10,732 bases of DNA from Betaproteobacteria bacterium (GTDB lineage Bacteria; Pseudomonadota; Gammaproteobacteria; Burkholderiales; Burkholderiaceae). A program made the position numbers and the translations under genes. Location of the stretch: assembly GCA_018969885.1 (NCBI GenBank), contig JAGWXN010000097.1:1-10732 (forward strand). The letters run 5' to 3'. The notes below the pieces were generated by a model that saw only the letters and a list, made by a program, of their open reading frames with translations, had not been told where the DNA came from and did no database searches. Positions 1 through 8,502 of this stretch are shown here, in pieces (position 1 is the stretch's first letter; every line of letters begins with the position of its first letter).

Positions 1-140
1 CGGAATCGCGGCGACATCGGCGTTTTCTCTTCCGGATACTGCACTGTGATCTTGCGGGCGAAAAAATAGCGCCCGGTGAGCGCGAGGCCCTTCAGCATCT
101 CGCTCAACATGAAACTCGACAGGAACTCCTTCACCGCCAT
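1..140 (-). CDS. nuoI: NADH-quinone oxidoreductase subunit I (N-terminal part, cut by window edge)
   Basis: Only the first 46 codons are present; the gene runs off the left edge. The translation opens [12 protein letters not shown] and continues through [17 protein letters not shown] to [10 protein letters not shown], which is the conserved N-terminus of NuoI in betaproteobacteria. The family carries two [4Fe-4S] clusters (N6a and N6b) that pass electrons from NuoG toward NuoB at the membrane junction of complex I. The cluster-binding cysteines lie beyond the window, so they cannot be checked here. The ATG is 10 bases after the nuoH stop. The sequence TGAGG, which contains that stop, sits 8 bases before the ATG and serves as its ribosome binding site. 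Identity is secure from sequence and from position after nuoH. Confidence 0.93.
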   Translation of the reverse strand, partial: MAVKEFLSSFMLSEMLKGLALTGRYFFARKITVQYPEEKTPMSPRF

Positions 141-148
141 GGTCTTGG

Positions 149-153
149 CCTCA
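149..153 (-). promoter_or_regulatory. nuoI ribosome binding site fused to the nuoH stop
   Basis: TGAGG on the minus strand is both the nuoH stop codon (TGA) and the ribosome binding core GAGG for nuoI, 8 bases before its ATG. This favours restart of ribosomes that have just finished nuoH. Confidence 0.6.
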
Positions 154-1224
154 CTTCCAGATGTTCCAGGGCGTCTGCATCCAGATCGCCACGACGACCA
201 GCCAAACCAGCGTGACCGGAATGAAAATCTTCCAGCCGAGCCGCATGATGTGGTCATAGCGGTAACGCGGGAACGACGCGCGGAACCAGATGAAGAGCGA
301 CACCACGACGAAGGTCTTGATGCCTAGCCAGATCCAACCCGGGATCCAGTTCAGGACGGCCCAGTCGACCGGCGACGCCCAGCCCCCCAAAAACATGATC
401 GACGCCACCGCCGACAGAAGAATCATGTTGGCGTATTCGGCGAGGAAGAAGATGGCAAAGCCCATGCCGGAATATTCGATCATGTGGCCCGCCACGATCT
501 CGGATTCGCCCTCCACCACATCGAACGGATGACGATTGGTTTCTGCCACCGACGAGATCACATAGACCACGAAAACCGGCAGGAGCGGCAGCCAGTTCCA
601 GGACAGGAAATTGAGTCCGATGTCAGCAAAATAGCCTTCACCCTGACGCAGCACGATATCGGTCATGTTGAGGCTGCCCGACACCATGAGCACCACCACC
701 AGCGCAAAGCCGATGGCCAGTTCGTAAGAGACCATCTGTGCCGACGCCCGCATGGCACCCAGGAATGCGTACTTCGAGTTGGAGGCCCAGCCGGCGATGA
801 TGACGCCATATACCTCAAGCGAGGTGATCGCCATGAGGAGCAGCAGCCCTGCATTGACATTGGCCAGCGCCTGCTCCGGCCCGAAGGGAATCACCACCCA
901 GGCAGCCATTGCAGGCATGATCGTCATAATCGGGCCGATCACGTACAGCACCGGGTTGGCGCGGGCCGGCGTGATGACCTCCTTCAGCAACAGTTTCAGC
1001 GCATCGGCAATGGGCTGAAGCAGCCCAAACGGCCCGACCCGGTTCGGCCCCAGCCGAATGTGCATGAAGCCGATCATCTTGCGTTCCCACAAGGTGAGGT
1101 AGGCCACGCAACCCATGATGGGGAGCACCAGCAGAATGATCTTGATCAGGTTCCAGACGACCGGCCACGCCGCACCCAGCGTGCCAGCACCCCATTGGGT
1201 GAAGCCGTCGATCAGCGCGTCCAT
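151..1224 (-). CDS. nuoH: NADH-quinone oxidoreductase subunit H
   Basis: A 357-residue, strongly hydrophobic protein with about eight or nine membrane helices. NuoH is the membrane subunit that, with NuoB and NuoD, forms the quinone chamber of complex I and links quinone reduction to proton pumping. Both family signatures are visible: [16 protein letters not shown] at residues 47-62, continuing into [13 protein letters not shown], and the acidic loop [20 protein letters not shown] near residues 233-252, whose glutamates belong to the proposed proton path. Length fits the family. The ATG overlaps the nuoG stop by one base (TGATG) and has TGGAG 7 bases upstream, so translation is probably coupled to nuoG. 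Nothing in it looks truncated or altered. Confidence 0.98.
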   Translation of the reverse strand: MDALIDGFTQWGAGTLGAAWPVVWNLIKIILLVLPIMGCVAYLTLWERKMIGFMHIRLGPNRVGPFGLLQPIADALKLLLKEVITPARANPVLYVIGPIMTIMPAMAAWVVIPFGPEQALANVNAGLLLLMAITSLEVYGVIIAGWASNSKYAFLGAMRASAQMVSYELAIGFALVVVLMVSGSLNMTDIVLRQGEGYFADIGLNFLSWNWLPLLPVFVVYVISSVAETNRHPFDVVEGESEIVAGHMIEYSGMGFAIFFLAEYANMILLSAVASIMFLGGWASPVDWAVLNWIPGWIWLGIKTFVVVSLFIWFRASFPRYRYDHIMRLGWKIFIPVTLVWLVVVAIWMQTPWNIWK

Positions 1225-3572
1225 CAGGCGGCTCCAGTGACGGTGACAGGCCCAGCCAGACTGACCAGACCCGCAGTAGTCGGATGGGCCGCGGCAATCC
1301 GGAGCACCTGATCGGCAAGCGTCTCGTCGAGTTCGAGTTCGAGAAGCGCATGCCCGGTGACGCCTGCGGCCGCCTGTTCGATCCGCACACGGGTGCCGGC
1401 GGGTAAGCCGAGCGCAGCAAGCGTACGCCCGTTGACCCGCGCCCGCGGCGGACGCGCATCGCGGGTCTGCTGAAGGCTGTCCGCGCGACGCACCAGCGGA
1501 TCGGAAAAGTAAATAGGAACATCGGCCAGCCGTTCGAGCCCGCCTGACCGGGCCGCTGCCGGCGCCTGCGGCTCACCCGCGATCTGGTTATTGAGACGGC
1601 TTTCCCAGCCCGCAGGCAGCGCAGCCGCGCGGACCGCCTCAGCGCTATCGAACTGCGTGCCCGTGACGCCAGCGAGATCGGCAAGCACCCGCAGCACTTT
1701 CCAGCCCGGACGGGCCTGCCCCGCAGGGCGCACCACGCCATTAAACGTTTGCAGACGGCCTTCGCAGTTCACGAAGCTACCAGCGGTTTCGGTAAATGGC
1801 GTGATCGGCAACAGGCAGTCGGCAAGCTCGAGAAGCTCCGGCGAGCGGAAAGCCGTGAGTGCGATCACCGATTGCGCGGCCCCCAGCGCTGCGCGCGCTA
1901 CGGCTGGCAAGGCGTGGTCAAGTGTGGGTTCGTTATTGAGGAGCAGATAAAGCGCACGGGGCTGCTCGACCATGGCGCGGGCATCGAGCGCGCCGGCATC
2001 GGGTACCGCGCCGGCCAGCCAGGCCCCCACCGTGTTAGCCCCCTCGGTGAGAACGCCCAGCCGGGCGCCGCAGATCTGTGCCACCGATTGCGCAAGCTGT
2101 ACCAGCGCCGCCTGCTGAGGGTGCTGGGATACCGCATTACCCAGCAGGATGGAGACCGATTGTCCCGAAGCCAGCAGCTCAGCGATTTGGGTGGAAGCGG
2201 CCGAGGGCTCGACCCCTGCGAGCGACGCCGGCACCGCCACCGACTTGATCCGAGCAAGCGCCACGGCAACGCCGGCAAGCGCACCGGTCCACTCAGACGG
2301 GGCAACAGTCTGCCGAACCGCTACCGGCATCAACAGATCTTCGGCAGCCGCATGCAGCGAAGCAATCCGGGCGCCGCGGCGAACCGCTGCGCGAATCCGG
2401 GCAGCGAGCAGCGGGTGATCCTTCCGCAGGAACGAGCCCACGATGAACAGCCGATCCGATTGCGCCAGGGTCTCGATCGACATGCCCAGCCAGGGCACGC
2501 CCGCGCGTGCGGAGTCGGCAGACGAATCGAGCTGGCGCAGGCGAACATCAACATTGCCGCCACCCAACCCGCGAACCAGTCGGCCAAGGAGATACGACTC
2601 TTCAACCGTGCTGTTTGCCGAGCCCAGGGCGCCAATCGCCTGGCCGCCGCGCTCATCGCGAACACGGGTGAGCGCATGCGCAGCGTACTCGAGCGCGGTT
2701 TGCCAGTCGGCGGTTTGCCACTGGCCGTTTTGACGGATCATCGGCTCGGTAAGCCGGTCGGGACTGTTGAGCCCTTCATAAGAAAAACGGTCGCGATCTG
2801 AAATCCAGCACTCATTGACCGCTTCGTTATCAAGCGGAACCACCCGCATGACGCGATCACCCTTCACCTGAACCACGATATTGGAGCCGAGTGAATCGTG
2901 CGGAGCAATGGAGCGGCGACGCGCCAGTTCCCAGGTACGCGCGCTGTAGCGGAAGGGTTTGCTGGTGAGCGCGCCTACAGGGCAGACATCAATCATGTTG
3001 CCCGAGAGCTCAGAGTCGACCGACCGCCCCACAAAGCTCATGATTTCGGAGTGTTCGCCGCGCCCGGCCATGCCGAGTTCCATCACGCCTGCCACTTCCT
3101 GGCCGAACCGCACACAGCGCGTGCAATGAATGCAGCGGCTCATTTCCTCAGCGGAGATCAGCGGCCCCATCGGCTTGTGGAAGATGACCCGCTTTTCTTC
3201 GTGGTAGCGCGACGCCGAGCCGCCATAGCCCACCGCGAGATCCTGCAACTGACACTCGCCGCCCTGGTCGCAGATCGGGCAATCGAGCGGGTGATTGATG
3301 AGCAGGAACTCCATCACGCCCTTCTGTGCGGCGATGGCGCGTTCGGAGCGGGTTTGAACCTTCATGCCGGGAGCAACCGGCGTGGCACACGCCGGCAGCG
3401 GCTTCGGAGCCTTCTCGACATCAACCAGACACATGCGGCAGTTGGCCGCGATCGAGAGCTTCTTGTGGTAGCAGAAATGCGGCACGAACAGCCCAAGCTT
3501 CTCGGCCGCATGCATCACCATGCTGCCGGGGGGAACTTCGACCTTCTGTCCGTCTACTTCGAGCTCGATCAT
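1224..3572 (-). CDS. nuoG: NADH-quinone oxidoreductase subunit G
   Basis: A 782-residue iron-sulfur subunit of the peripheral arm of complex I, which takes electrons from NuoF and passes them to NuoI. Visible ligands: C34, C45, C48 and C62 for [2Fe-2S] N1b; H94, C98, C101 and C107 for N5; C147, C150, C153 and C197 for N4. The rest is a molybdopterin-oxidoreductase-like fold that has lost its catalytic role in this family. The extra N7 cluster of enterics appears absent: the expected cysteine motif reads PHDSLGSN near residues 224-231. I chose the ATG at 3572 ([10 protein letters not shown]) because the family begins there. The frame stays open to 3629, but the added 19 residues (MSSIGAAW...) would overlap nuoF and are not conserved-looking. 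The gene starts 16 bases after nuoF, with a modest AGGA upstream. The last ~500 residues are alanine-rich and more variable than the N-terminal part. Confidence 0.97.
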   Translation of the reverse strand: MIELEVDGQKVEVPPGSMVMHAAEKLGLFVPHFCYHKKLSIAANCRMCLVDVEKAPKPLPACATPVAPGMKVQTRSERAIAAQKGVMEFLLINHPLDCPICDQGGECQLQDLAVGYGGSASRYHEEKRVIFHKPMGPLISAEEMSRCIHCTRCVRFGQEVAGVMELGMAGRGEHSEIMSFVGRSVDSELSGNMIDVCPVGALTSKPFRYSARTWELARRRSIAPHDSLGSNIVVQVKGDRVMRVVPLDNEAVNECWISDRDRFSYEGLNSPDRLTEPMIRQNGQWQTADWQTALEYAAHALTRVRDERGGQAIGALGSANSTVEESYLLGRLVRGLGGGNVDVRLRQLDSSADSARAGVPWLGMSIETLAQSDRLFIVGSFLRKDHPLLAARIRAAVRRGARIASLHAAAEDLLMPVAVRQTVAPSEWTGALAGVAVALARIKSVAVPASLAGVEPSAASTQIAELLASGQSVSILLGNAVSQHPQQAALVQLAQSVAQICGARLGVLTEGANTVGAWLAGAVPDAGALDARAMVEQPRALYLLLNNEPTLDHALPAVARAALGAAQSVIALTAFRSPELLELADCLLPITPFTETAGSFVNCEGRLQTFNGVVRPAGQARPGWKVLRVLADLAGVTGTQFDSAEAVRAAALPAGWESRLNNQIAGEPQAPAAARSGGLERLADVPIYFSDPLVRRADSLQQTRDARPPRARVNGRTLAALGLPAGTRVRIEQAAAGVTGHALLELELDETLADQVLRIAAAHPTTAGLVSLAGPVTVTGAA

Positions 3573-3588
3573 GCTTGTGGAATCCTGA

Positions 3589-4926
3589 TCACAGATAAGT
3601 CGGCACCATGCAGCGCCGATGCTCGACATGCCAGGCGAATTCGTCGCGGTAATGCTTGAGGAAGGCCCTCACCGGCATGGCCGCCGCATCGCCCAGTGCA
3701 CAGATCGTGCGGCCCTGGATGTTGTCTGCGATGCGGTTGAGTTCGTCGAGATCGGACATGGTGCCCTCGCCGTGCTCGATGCGGTGCACCAGGCGCCAAA
3801 GCCATCCCGTGCCCTCGCGGCAGGGCGTGCACTGGCCGCACGACTCTTCGTAATAAAAATAGGACAGGCGCAAAAGCGACTTGACCGCGCAGCGGGTTTC
3901 ATCCATCACGATGACGGCGCCCGAACCCAGCATTGAGCCCGCTTTGGAGATGGAGTCGTAGTCCATGTCGGTGGCCATCATGATGTCGGCGGGCAGCACG
4001 GGCATGGACGATCCGCCAGGAATCACCATCTTGAGCTTCCGACCACCGCGCACGCCGCCCGCGAGTTCGAGCAGCTTGGCAAACGGCGTACCCAGCGGGA
4101 TTTCATAATTGCCCGGCCGCTCGACGTCACCCGAGATCGAAAACACCTTGGTGCCGCCGTTGTTCGGCTTACCGATTTCGAGGTAGGCCGGGCCGCCGTT
4201 CCGGATGATCCAGGGCACCGCCGCAAACGACTCGGTGTTGTTGATGGTAGTGGGCTTGCCGTAGAGGCCGAAGCTCGCAGGAAAAGGCGGCTTGAACCGT
4301 GGCTGGCCTTTTTTTCCTTCGAGTGACTCGAGGAGTGCGGTTTCCTCGCCGCAGATATAGGCGCCATAGCCATGGAAAGCGTGCAACTGGAACGAAAACG
4401 CTGAGCCCAGAATGTTGTCACCCAGATAGCCCGCTGCGCGCGCCTCTTCAAGGGCTTCCTCGAAGCGCTCGTACACCGAAAAAATTTCGCCGTGAATGTA
4501 GTTGTAACCGACGCCTATGCCCATGGCATAAGCGGCGATCGCCATGCCCTCGATCACGATGTGCGGGTTGTAGCGCAGGATGTCGCGGTCTTTGAAGGTG
4601 CCGGGCTCACCCTCGTCAGAGTTGCACACCAGGTATTTCGGACCGGTGTACTGCTTGGGCATGAAGCTCCATTTGAGCCCGGTGGGAAAGCCCGCCCCGC
4701 CCCGCCCGCGCAGCCCCGAGGCTTTGACCTCGGCGATGACCTGCTCAGGGGTCAGCCCCTCGGTGAGAATACGGCGCAAGGCTTTGTAGCCGTCGCGCTG
4801 TTCATAGTCTTTCAGCCGCCAGCCGTCAGGCGAGGTGAGCCCCGCGAGAATCTGCGGTTTGATGTGCCGGCCATGGAAACAGGATTCCTGGGCACGGGCA
4901 TCGATCAACAGGTCTTTGGCTCCCAT
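3589..4926 (-). CDS. nuoF: NADH-quinone oxidoreductase subunit F (NADH/FMN-binding)
   Basis: A 445-residue cytoplasmic subunit that oxidises NADH, passes hydride to FMN and then feeds electrons to cluster N3. The glycine-rich nucleotide/flavin loop [10 protein letters not shown] is at residues 74-83, followed by [14 protein letters not shown] (101-114) and the [16 protein letters not shown] segment (186-201). The N3 [4Fe-4S] ligands are C363, C366 and C369 ([12 protein letters not shown]) and C409. The ATG lies 10 bases after the nuoE stop. Its ribosome binding site GAGGAAAA contains most of that stop codon. The first 20 residues before HIKP (including CFHGR) look somewhat longer than many relatives that I recall, but there is no other ATG between, so I keep this start. 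Confidence 0.98.
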   Translation of the reverse strand: MGAKDLLIDARAQESCFHGRHIKPQILAGLTSPDGWRLKDYEQRDGYKALRRILTEGLTPEQVIAEVKASGLRGRGGAGFPTGLKWSFMPKQYTGPKYLVCNSDEGEPGTFKDRDILRYNPHIVIEGMAIAAYAMGIGVGYNYIHGEIFSVYERFEEALEEARAAGYLGDNILGSAFSFQLHAFHGYGAYICGEETALLESLEGKKGQPRFKPPFPASFGLYGKPTTINNTESFAAVPWIIRNGGPAYLEIGKPNNGGTKVFSISGDVERPGNYEIPLGTPFAKLLELAGGVRGGRKLKMVIPGGSSMPVLPADIMMATDMDYDSISKAGSMLGSGAVIVMDETRCAVKSLLRLSYFYYEESCGQCTPCREGTGWLWRLVHRIEHGEGTMSDLDELNRIADNIQGRTICALGDAAAMPVRAFLKHYRDEFAWHVEHRRCMVPTYL

Positions 4927-4930
4927 GGCC

Positions 4931-4939
4931 TTTTCCTCA
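4931..4939 (-). promoter_or_regulatory. nuoF ribosome binding site fused to the nuoE stop
   Basis: TGAGGAAAA contains the nuoE stop TGA and the core GAGGA, 7 bases before the nuoF ATG. Confidence 0.65.
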
Positions 4940-5434
4940 GCCCTTTGCCTTCAGTTCATCGATCAGCGCATCAAGCTTTACGTTGTCCATGAAACTGCAC
5001 ATCCGTTTGTTGTTGACGAGCAGCACGGGCGCATCGCCACACGCACCCTGGCACTCGCTTTCCTTGAGCGTGAACAGGCCATCTGCGGTGGTTTCACCGT
5101 AGTTGATGCCCAGACGCTCTTTAAGGTATTCGCCCGCCTTCGCGCCATCGCGCAATGCGCACGGCAGGCAGGTGCAGATGGCAAGCTTGAACTTGCCCAC
5201 CGGCCGCGTGTCGTACATGTTGTAGAACGTGGCCACTTCATGCACCGCAATCGGCGGCATCTCGAGCACCGCGGCGACCGCTTCAATCACCTCGGGCGAC
5301 ACCCACCCGTGTTCGTCCTGCGCGATAGCAAGCGCCGCCATGACCGCCGACTGCTTCTGGTCGGCCGGATATTTGCGCACTTCACGGTCGATGCGGGCCC
5401 GGGCCTCGGCAGACAGCAGCGAAACCGCGCTCAT
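4937..5434 (-). CDS. nuoE: NADH-quinone oxidoreductase subunit E
   Basis: A 165-residue thioredoxin-like [2Fe-2S] subunit that binds NuoF at the NADH-oxidising tip of complex I and holds the off-path cluster N1a. The four ligands follow the family spacing: C87 and C92 (in [12 protein letters not shown]) and C128 and C132 (in [12 protein letters not shown]). C89, between the first pair, is an additional cysteine that most family members do not have as far as I recall. The N-terminal half is the usual helical segment with [10 protein letters not shown] at residues 65-74. Its ATG overlaps the nuoD stop in ATGA, and GGGGAG lies 8 bases upstream, inside the nuoD coding end. Length is normal. Confidence 0.98.
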   Translation of the reverse strand: MSAVSLLSAEARARIDREVRKYPADQKQSAVMAALAIAQDEHGWVSPEVIEAVAAVLEMPPIAVHEVATFYNMYDTRPVGKFKLAICTCLPCALRDGAKAGEYLKERLGINYGETTADGLFTLKESECQGACGDAPVLLVNNKRMCSFMDNVKLDALIDELKAKG

Positions 5435-6684
5435 CGGTCGATCTCCCCGAAAACAATGTCTTGCGTACCGATGATGGTGACGACGTCAGCAATCATGTGA
5501 CCGCGTGCCATTTCATCAAGCGCCTGGAGGTGAACAAATCCCGGGGCACGAATCTTCAGCCGATAGGGCTTATTGGCGCCATCCGATACCAGGTAGATGC
5601 CGAACTCGCCTTTGGGGTGTTCCACCGAAGCGTAAGCCTCGCCCTCGGGCACATGCATGCCTTCGGTGAAGAGCTTGAAGTGATGAATGAGCTCTTCCAT
5701 GTTTGACTTCATGTCGACCCGCGAGGGCGGCGCCACCTTGTGGTTATCGGTCATGACCGGGCCCGGGTGGTTACGCAGCCACTCGATACACTGCCGGATA
5801 ATGCGGTTGCTCTGCCGCATTTCCTCGACCCGCACCAGGTAACGGTCGTAGCAATCGCCGTTTCGTCCCACCGGGATGTCGAAGTCAAGCAGGTCGTAGA
5901 CCTCATAGGGCTGCTTTTTGCGCAGATCCCATTCCACACCCGACCCCCTCAGCATGGGGCCGGTAAACCCAAGCGCCTTGGCTCGGTCGGGATCCACTAC
6001 GCCCACGCCCACCAACCGCTGTTTCCAGATGCGATTGTCGGTGAGCAACGTTTCGTACTCATCGACATAGCCGGGGAACCGGTTGGTGAAGTCCTCGATG
6101 AAATCGAGGAGCGAGCCTTCACGATTGCGATTAAGCGCCTTGATGGCCGCCTCATTGCGAACCTTGCTCGCCAGATGCTTGGGCATGACATCGGGCAGAT
6201 CACGGTAGACGCCACCTGGCCGATAGTAGGCTGCGTGCATGCGCGCGCCCGATACCGCTTCGTAGCAGTCCATCAGGTCTTCACGCTCGCGGAAGGCGTA
6301 GAGGAAGACCGCCATGGCGCCCACGTCGAGGCCATGCGCACCGATCCAGAGCAGGTGATTGAGAATGCGGGTGATTTCGTCAAACATGACCCGGATGTAC
6401 TGGGCACGCAGCGGCACTTCAATGCCCAGCAGCTTCTCAATCGCCATGACATAGGCGTGCTCGTTGACCATCATCGACACATAGTCGAGGCGGTCCATGT
6501 AGGGCACGCTCTGAATGAATGTGCGGGTTTCTGCGAGCTTTTCAGTGGCGCGGTGCAGAAGCCCGATATGCGGATCGGCGCGCTGCACCACTTCGCCATC
6601 GAGCTCAAGCACCAACCTCAGCACACCATGCGCAGCCGGATGCTGCGGACCGAAGTTCAACGTGTAATTGCGGATTTCAGCCAT
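5431..6684 (-). CDS. nuoD: NADH-quinone oxidoreductase subunit D
   Basis: A 417-residue 49-kDa-type subunit that forms most of the quinone-binding pocket next to cluster N2 of NuoB. The family descends from the large subunit of NiFe hydrogenases but has no metal site. Visible landmarks are GPQHPAAHG at residues 12-20, [13 protein letters not shown] at 60-72, and the C-terminal DIVFGEIDR. By spacing (49 residues apart), H19 and Y68 match the quinone-headgroup His38/Tyr87 pair described for the Thermus Nqo4 subunit. The gene is separate from nuoC, unlike the nuoCD fusion of enterics. The ATG is 11 bases after the nuoC stop with GAGGAAA 6 bases upstream. The stop overlaps nuoE in ATGA. Confidence 0.98.
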   Translation of the reverse strand: MAEIRNYTLNFGPQHPAAHGVLRLVLELDGEVVQRADPHIGLLHRATEKLAETRTFIQSVPYMDRLDYVSMMVNEHAYVMAIEKLLGIEVPLRAQYIRVMFDEITRILNHLLWIGAHGLDVGAMAVFLYAFREREDLMDCYEAVSGARMHAAYYRPGGVYRDLPDVMPKHLASKVRNEAAIKALNRNREGSLLDFIEDFTNRFPGYVDEYETLLTDNRIWKQRLVGVGVVDPDRAKALGFTGPMLRGSGVEWDLRKKQPYEVYDLLDFDIPVGRNGDCYDRYLVRVEEMRQSNRIIRQCIEWLRNHPGPVMTDNHKVAPPSRVDMKSNMEELIHHFKLFTEGMHVPEGEAYASVEHPKGEFGIYLVSDGANKPYRLKIRAPGFVHLQALDEMARGHMIADVVTIIGTQDIVFGEIDR

Positions 6685-6690
6685 GGCGCG

Positions 6691-6698
6691 TTTCCTCA
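6691..6698 (-). promoter_or_regulatory. nuoD ribosome binding site fused to the nuoC stop
   Basis: TGAGGAAA contains the nuoC stop TGA and the core GAGGAAA, 6 bases before the nuoD ATG. The junction is nearly the same sequence as that at nuoE/nuoF. Confidence 0.65.
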
Positions 6699-7292
6699 GC
6701 GTCCCTGCGCATAACCGTCTTCACGGATGATGCGCGGCGTGACTTCGCGCGGCTCAATTGAGACCGGCTGGTAGATGACGCGACGCTGCTCAGGGTCGTA
6801 GCGCATTTCCACATGACCCGACACCGGAAAATCTTTGCGGAACGGATGCCCGACAAAGCCGTAGTCGGTGAGAAGGCGCCGCAAATCGGGGTGCCCCTCG
6901 AAGACGATACCGTACAGATCGAATGCCTCGCGCTCGAACCAACCCACGGCGGGCCACACCTCCATGAGCGAACCCACCAGCGGCAGATCGTCATCCGGAC
7001 AAACCGTGCGCACCCGCAGGCGCCAGTTGTGGGTGAGAGAGAGCAGATGCGTGACCACCGCGAAACGCGGACCTTCATGCAGGCCGTCGCGATAGGCGCT
7101 GTAATCGAGTCCACAGAGGTCGATGAGGGTCTCGAAGCGAAGTTCTGGATGATCACGCAGCACGAGATTGGCCTCAACCCACGAAGCCGCCGGCACCACC
7201 AGCGTGATCTCGCCCAACCGCTCGGAGAGCGAGAGCACCCGGTCGCCGAGGTGCTCGCGGAGGCGGTTGGTGAGGGTTTCGAGTCGGGTCAT
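6696..7292 (-). CDS. nuoC: NADH-quinone oxidoreductase subunit C
   Basis: A 198-residue 30-kDa-type subunit of the connecting arm of complex I. It has no cofactor and packs against NuoD and NuoI. The family signature is clear: [20 protein letters not shown] at residues 120-139, then [17 protein letters not shown]. An unfused NuoC of about 200 residues is normal in betaproteobacteria. The gap to nuoB is 34 bases. No good ribosome binding site precedes the ATG (the upstream bases read GCCCAGCATCTGAC), yet no other start codon occurs in frame before an upstream stop, so the start is fixed. It is the weakest initiation signal among the nuo genes here apart from nuoA. Confidence 0.97.
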   Translation of the reverse strand: MTRLETLTNRLREHLGDRVLSLSERLGEITLVVPAASWVEANLVLRDHPELRFETLIDLCGLDYSAYRDGLHEGPRFAVVTHLLSLTHNWRLRVRTVCPDDDLPLVGSLMEVWPAVGWFEREAFDLYGIVFEGHPDLRRLLTDYGFVGHPFRKDFPVSGHVEMRYDPEQRRVIYQPVSIEPREVTPRIIREDGYAQGR

Positions 7293-7326
7293 GTCAGATG
7301 CTGGGCAACGGTGGATTCAACAGGCC

Positions 7327-7803
7327 TCATCGGGCAATGGTGGCAGTGCGCTTGATCTTGGCCTGCAGCTGGATGATTCCGTACATCAGCGCTTCAGCGG
7401 TAGGCGGGCAGCCCGGCACATACACATCAACGGGCACGATGCGATCACAGCCACGCACGACCGAATACGAGTAGTGGTAGTAGCCGCCGCCATTGGCACA
7501 GGACCCCATGGAGATGACCCAGCGAGGCTCAGCCATCTGGTCATAGACCTTCCGCAGCGCCGGCGCCATCTTGTTGCAGAGCGTGCCCGCCACGATCATG
7601 ACGTCGGACTGCCGCGGGCTGGGGCGAAACACCACACCGAAGCGATCGAGGTCATAGCGCGACGCACCGGCGTGCATCATTTCCACCGCGCAGCAGGCCA
7701 GTCCAAAGGTCATGGGCCAAAGCGACCCGGTGCGGGTCCAATTGACCAGCTTATCGATCTGGGTTGTGACGAACCCCTGGTTCAGCACGCCTTCAATGCT
7801 CAT
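7327..7803 (-). CDS. nuoB: NADH-quinone oxidoreductase subunit B
   Basis: A 158-residue subunit that binds [4Fe-4S] cluster N2, the last electron carrier before quinone. The ligands are all present: adjacent C37 and C38 ([10 protein letters not shown]), C102 ([10 protein letters not shown]) and C132 (VPGCPPTAE). The tandem cysteine pair is diagnostic of the family. The fold is related to the small subunit of NiFe hydrogenase. Length is normal. The ATG follows the nuoA stop by 38 bases, with GGTGGAG about 9 bases upstream. A 10-bp palindrome (GTGAGCTCAC, 7804-7813) fills the space between that site and the start codon, probably by chance. Confidence 0.98.
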   Translation of the reverse strand: MSIEGVLNQGFVTTQIDKLVNWTRTGSLWPMTFGLACCAVEMMHAGASRYDLDRFGVVFRPSPRQSDVMIVAGTLCNKMAPALRKVYDQMAEPRWVISMGSCANGGGYYHYSYSVVRGCDRIVPVDVYVPGCPPTAEALMYGIIQLQAKIKRTATIAR

Positions 7804-7841
7804 GTGAGCTCACTCCACCTGCAGCAACGCCCGCAACCGGA

Positions 7842-8201
7842 TCACTCCCAGTCGAGGGCGCCCTTCTTCCACTCGTAAATGAAACCGACCACCAGGATGG
7901 CGAGAAAGACCATCATGGTGAGGAACCCGGTGAATCCGATTGCGCCCATTGAAACCGCCCACGGAAACAGGAAGGCGATTTCAAGGTCGAAAAGAATGAA
8001 GAGAATGGCGACGAGGTAGTAGCGCACGTCAAACTGCATACGCGCGTCTTCGAAGGCCTCGAAGCCGCATTCGTAGGGGGAGAGTTTGGCTGCGTCAGGA
8101 CGGGAGGGACCCAGGAGCCGGCCAAGCACCATCGGACCAATGCCGACAGCGATGCCCACGAGAATGAACAGCAGAACCGGCAGGTAGTTGTCGAGCAGCA
8201 A
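7842..8201 (-). CDS. nuoA: NADH-quinone oxidoreductase subunit A
   Basis: A 119-residue membrane protein with three predicted helices (about residues 7-29, 62-82 and 89-108). It forms part of the quinone-tunnel side of complex I with NuoH. The conserved loop [14 protein letters not shown] at residues 41-54, containing C45, and [13 protein letters not shown] at 71-83 identify the family beyond doubt. The start is unusual: no in-frame ATG exists at the right place. I use TTG at 8201, which gives [12 protein letters not shown] and a normal length. CTG at 8198 would give [11 protein letters not shown] and cannot be excluded. An AGGGA lies 12 bases before the TTG. It is the first nuo gene, 91 bases after tRNA-Leu. 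Confidence 0.95.
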   Translation of the reverse strand: MLLDNYLPVLLFILVGIAVGIGPMVLGRLLGPSRPDAAKLSPYECGFEAFEDARMQFDVRYYLVAILFILFDLEIAFLFPWAVSMGAIGFTGFLTMMVFLAILVVGFIYEWKKGALDWE

Positions 8202-8217
8202 TTCAGTAACCCATCCC
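8199..8217 (-). promoter_or_regulatory. Start region of nuoA: AGGGA, out-of-frame three-codon minigene, TTG start
   Basis: Read on the minus strand, AGGGA is followed by ATG GGT TAC TGA, then one base, then the TTG chosen for nuoA. The ATG (8212-8214) is out of frame with nuoA and opens a Met-Gly-Tyr-stop reading frame that ends one base before the TTG. Ribosomes could stop there and restart on nuoA, or the ATG may be unused because AGGGA overlaps it. The arrangement is seen directly; any regulatory role is inference. Confidence 0.4.
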
Positions 8218-8220
8218 TGT

Positions 8221-8265
8221 GCATCGGGGCTGCTCGCGGTCTTTCAGACCGATCAACCCTGATGC
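8221..8265 (-). promoter_or_regulatory. Long imperfect hairpin in the nuoA leader
   Basis: In minus-strand RNA, GCAUC (8261-8265) pairs with GAUGC (8221-8225), GGGUUG (8254-8259) with CAGCCC (8227-8232), and CGGUCU (8246-8251) with AGACCG (8237-8242) around a GAA loop. That makes 17 pairs including one G-U, broken by a 1x1 mismatch and a 2x4 internal loop. The hairpin ends two bases before the CAGGGA that precedes nuoA. The G-U pair would be a mismatch in RNA from the other strand, which fits a role in the nuo transcript. No U-tract follows, so it does not look like an intrinsic terminator. Confidence 0.5.
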
Positions 8266-8269
8266 CCTG

Positions 8270-8289
8270 AAATCCGTCTTTGCGGATTT
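8270..8289 (-). promoter_or_regulatory. Short hairpin just downstream of tRNA-Leu
   Basis: A perfect 7-bp stem AAATCCG/CGGATTT with a 6-base loop begins 4 bases after the CCA end of tRNA-Leu. It could be a weak terminator, a barrier to exonucleases, or a landmark for tRNA 3' processing. On the minus strand the stem ends in TTT but is followed by CAGGGC, not a U-run, so full termination looks unlikely and read-through into nuoA is expected. Confidence 0.4.
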
Positions 8290-8292
8290 GTG

Positions 8293-8377
8293 TGGTGCCG
8301 ACGGCGAGACTCGAACTCGCACAGCTTTCGCCACTACCCCCTCAAGATAGCGTGTCTACCAATTTCACCACGTCGGC
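8293..8377 (-). tRNA. tRNA-Leu (anticodon GAG)
   Basis: A complete class II tRNA of 85 bases with an encoded CCA end. The acceptor stem GCCGACG/CGTCGGC pairs over all seven positions, with discriminator A. The anticodon stem CTATC/GGTAG holds the loop TTGAGGG, giving anticodon GAG, which reads CUC and CUU leucine codons. The T-arm is GCGAG-TTCGAGT-CTCGC. A variable arm with a GAAA loop follows the anticodon arm, as expected for leucine. It lies between secG and nuoA on the same strand, so it is probably cut out of a longer transcript or has the candidate promoter just after secG. Confidence 0.97.
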
Positions 8378-8472
8378 ACGGACCAAAACTCAGAGGAATC
8401 CGACTTGCACTTCAGGCACTGAGGATGCCCTTCGAACCCAACCGAGACGCTGTCCGTTCAAGAACGGGGCGC

Positions 8473-8502
8473 ATTCTAACCCGATTCACTTCGGAATGTC
8501 GC
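8473..8502 (-). promoter_or_regulatory. Candidate promoter for tRNA-Leu and possibly nuo
   Basis: On the minus strand, TAGAAT (8473-8478) matches the -10 consensus in five of six bases. GCGACA (8497-8502), inside the end of secG, matches the -35 in four of six, with an 18-base spacer. It lies just past the secG stop and about 95 bases before the tRNA. A small hairpin (CCGTTC..GAACGG, 8454-8467) lies in the would-be leader. The rest of the 108-base gap between secG and the tRNA holds nothing else that I recognise. Confidence 0.35.

Noticed and set aside
815..1741. Minus-strand 308-codon frame across the nuoG/nuoH junction
   Set aside because: It is an out-of-frame reading of two real genes, with an Arg/Ala-rich translation and no domain.
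484..2801. Long plus-strand open frames opposite nuoH and nuoG (275 and 350 codons)
   Set aside because: They lie antisense to clearly conserved genes, their translations are rich in Arg, His, Gln and Gly with no recognisable domain, and such frames are common by chance in GC-rich DNA.
3573..3629. 19-residue N-terminal extension of NuoG
   Set aside because: It would overlap nuoF, and the family N-terminus is MIELEVDGQ, which has its own AGGA site.
5740..6714. Plus-strand 324-codon open frame opposite nuoD
   Set aside because: Composition follows the complement of nuoD codons and no family is recognisable; nuoD explains the region.
7804..7813. Perfect 10-bp palindrome GTGAGCTCAC before nuoB
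   Set aside because: One short palindrome overlapping a ribosome binding site is likely by chance and has no matching second site that I can see.
8428..8448. GGTTCGAA-like segment resembling a second tRNA T-loop between secG and tRNA-Leu
   Set aside because: The flanking bases do not pair as a T-stem and no acceptor or anticodon arm is present.
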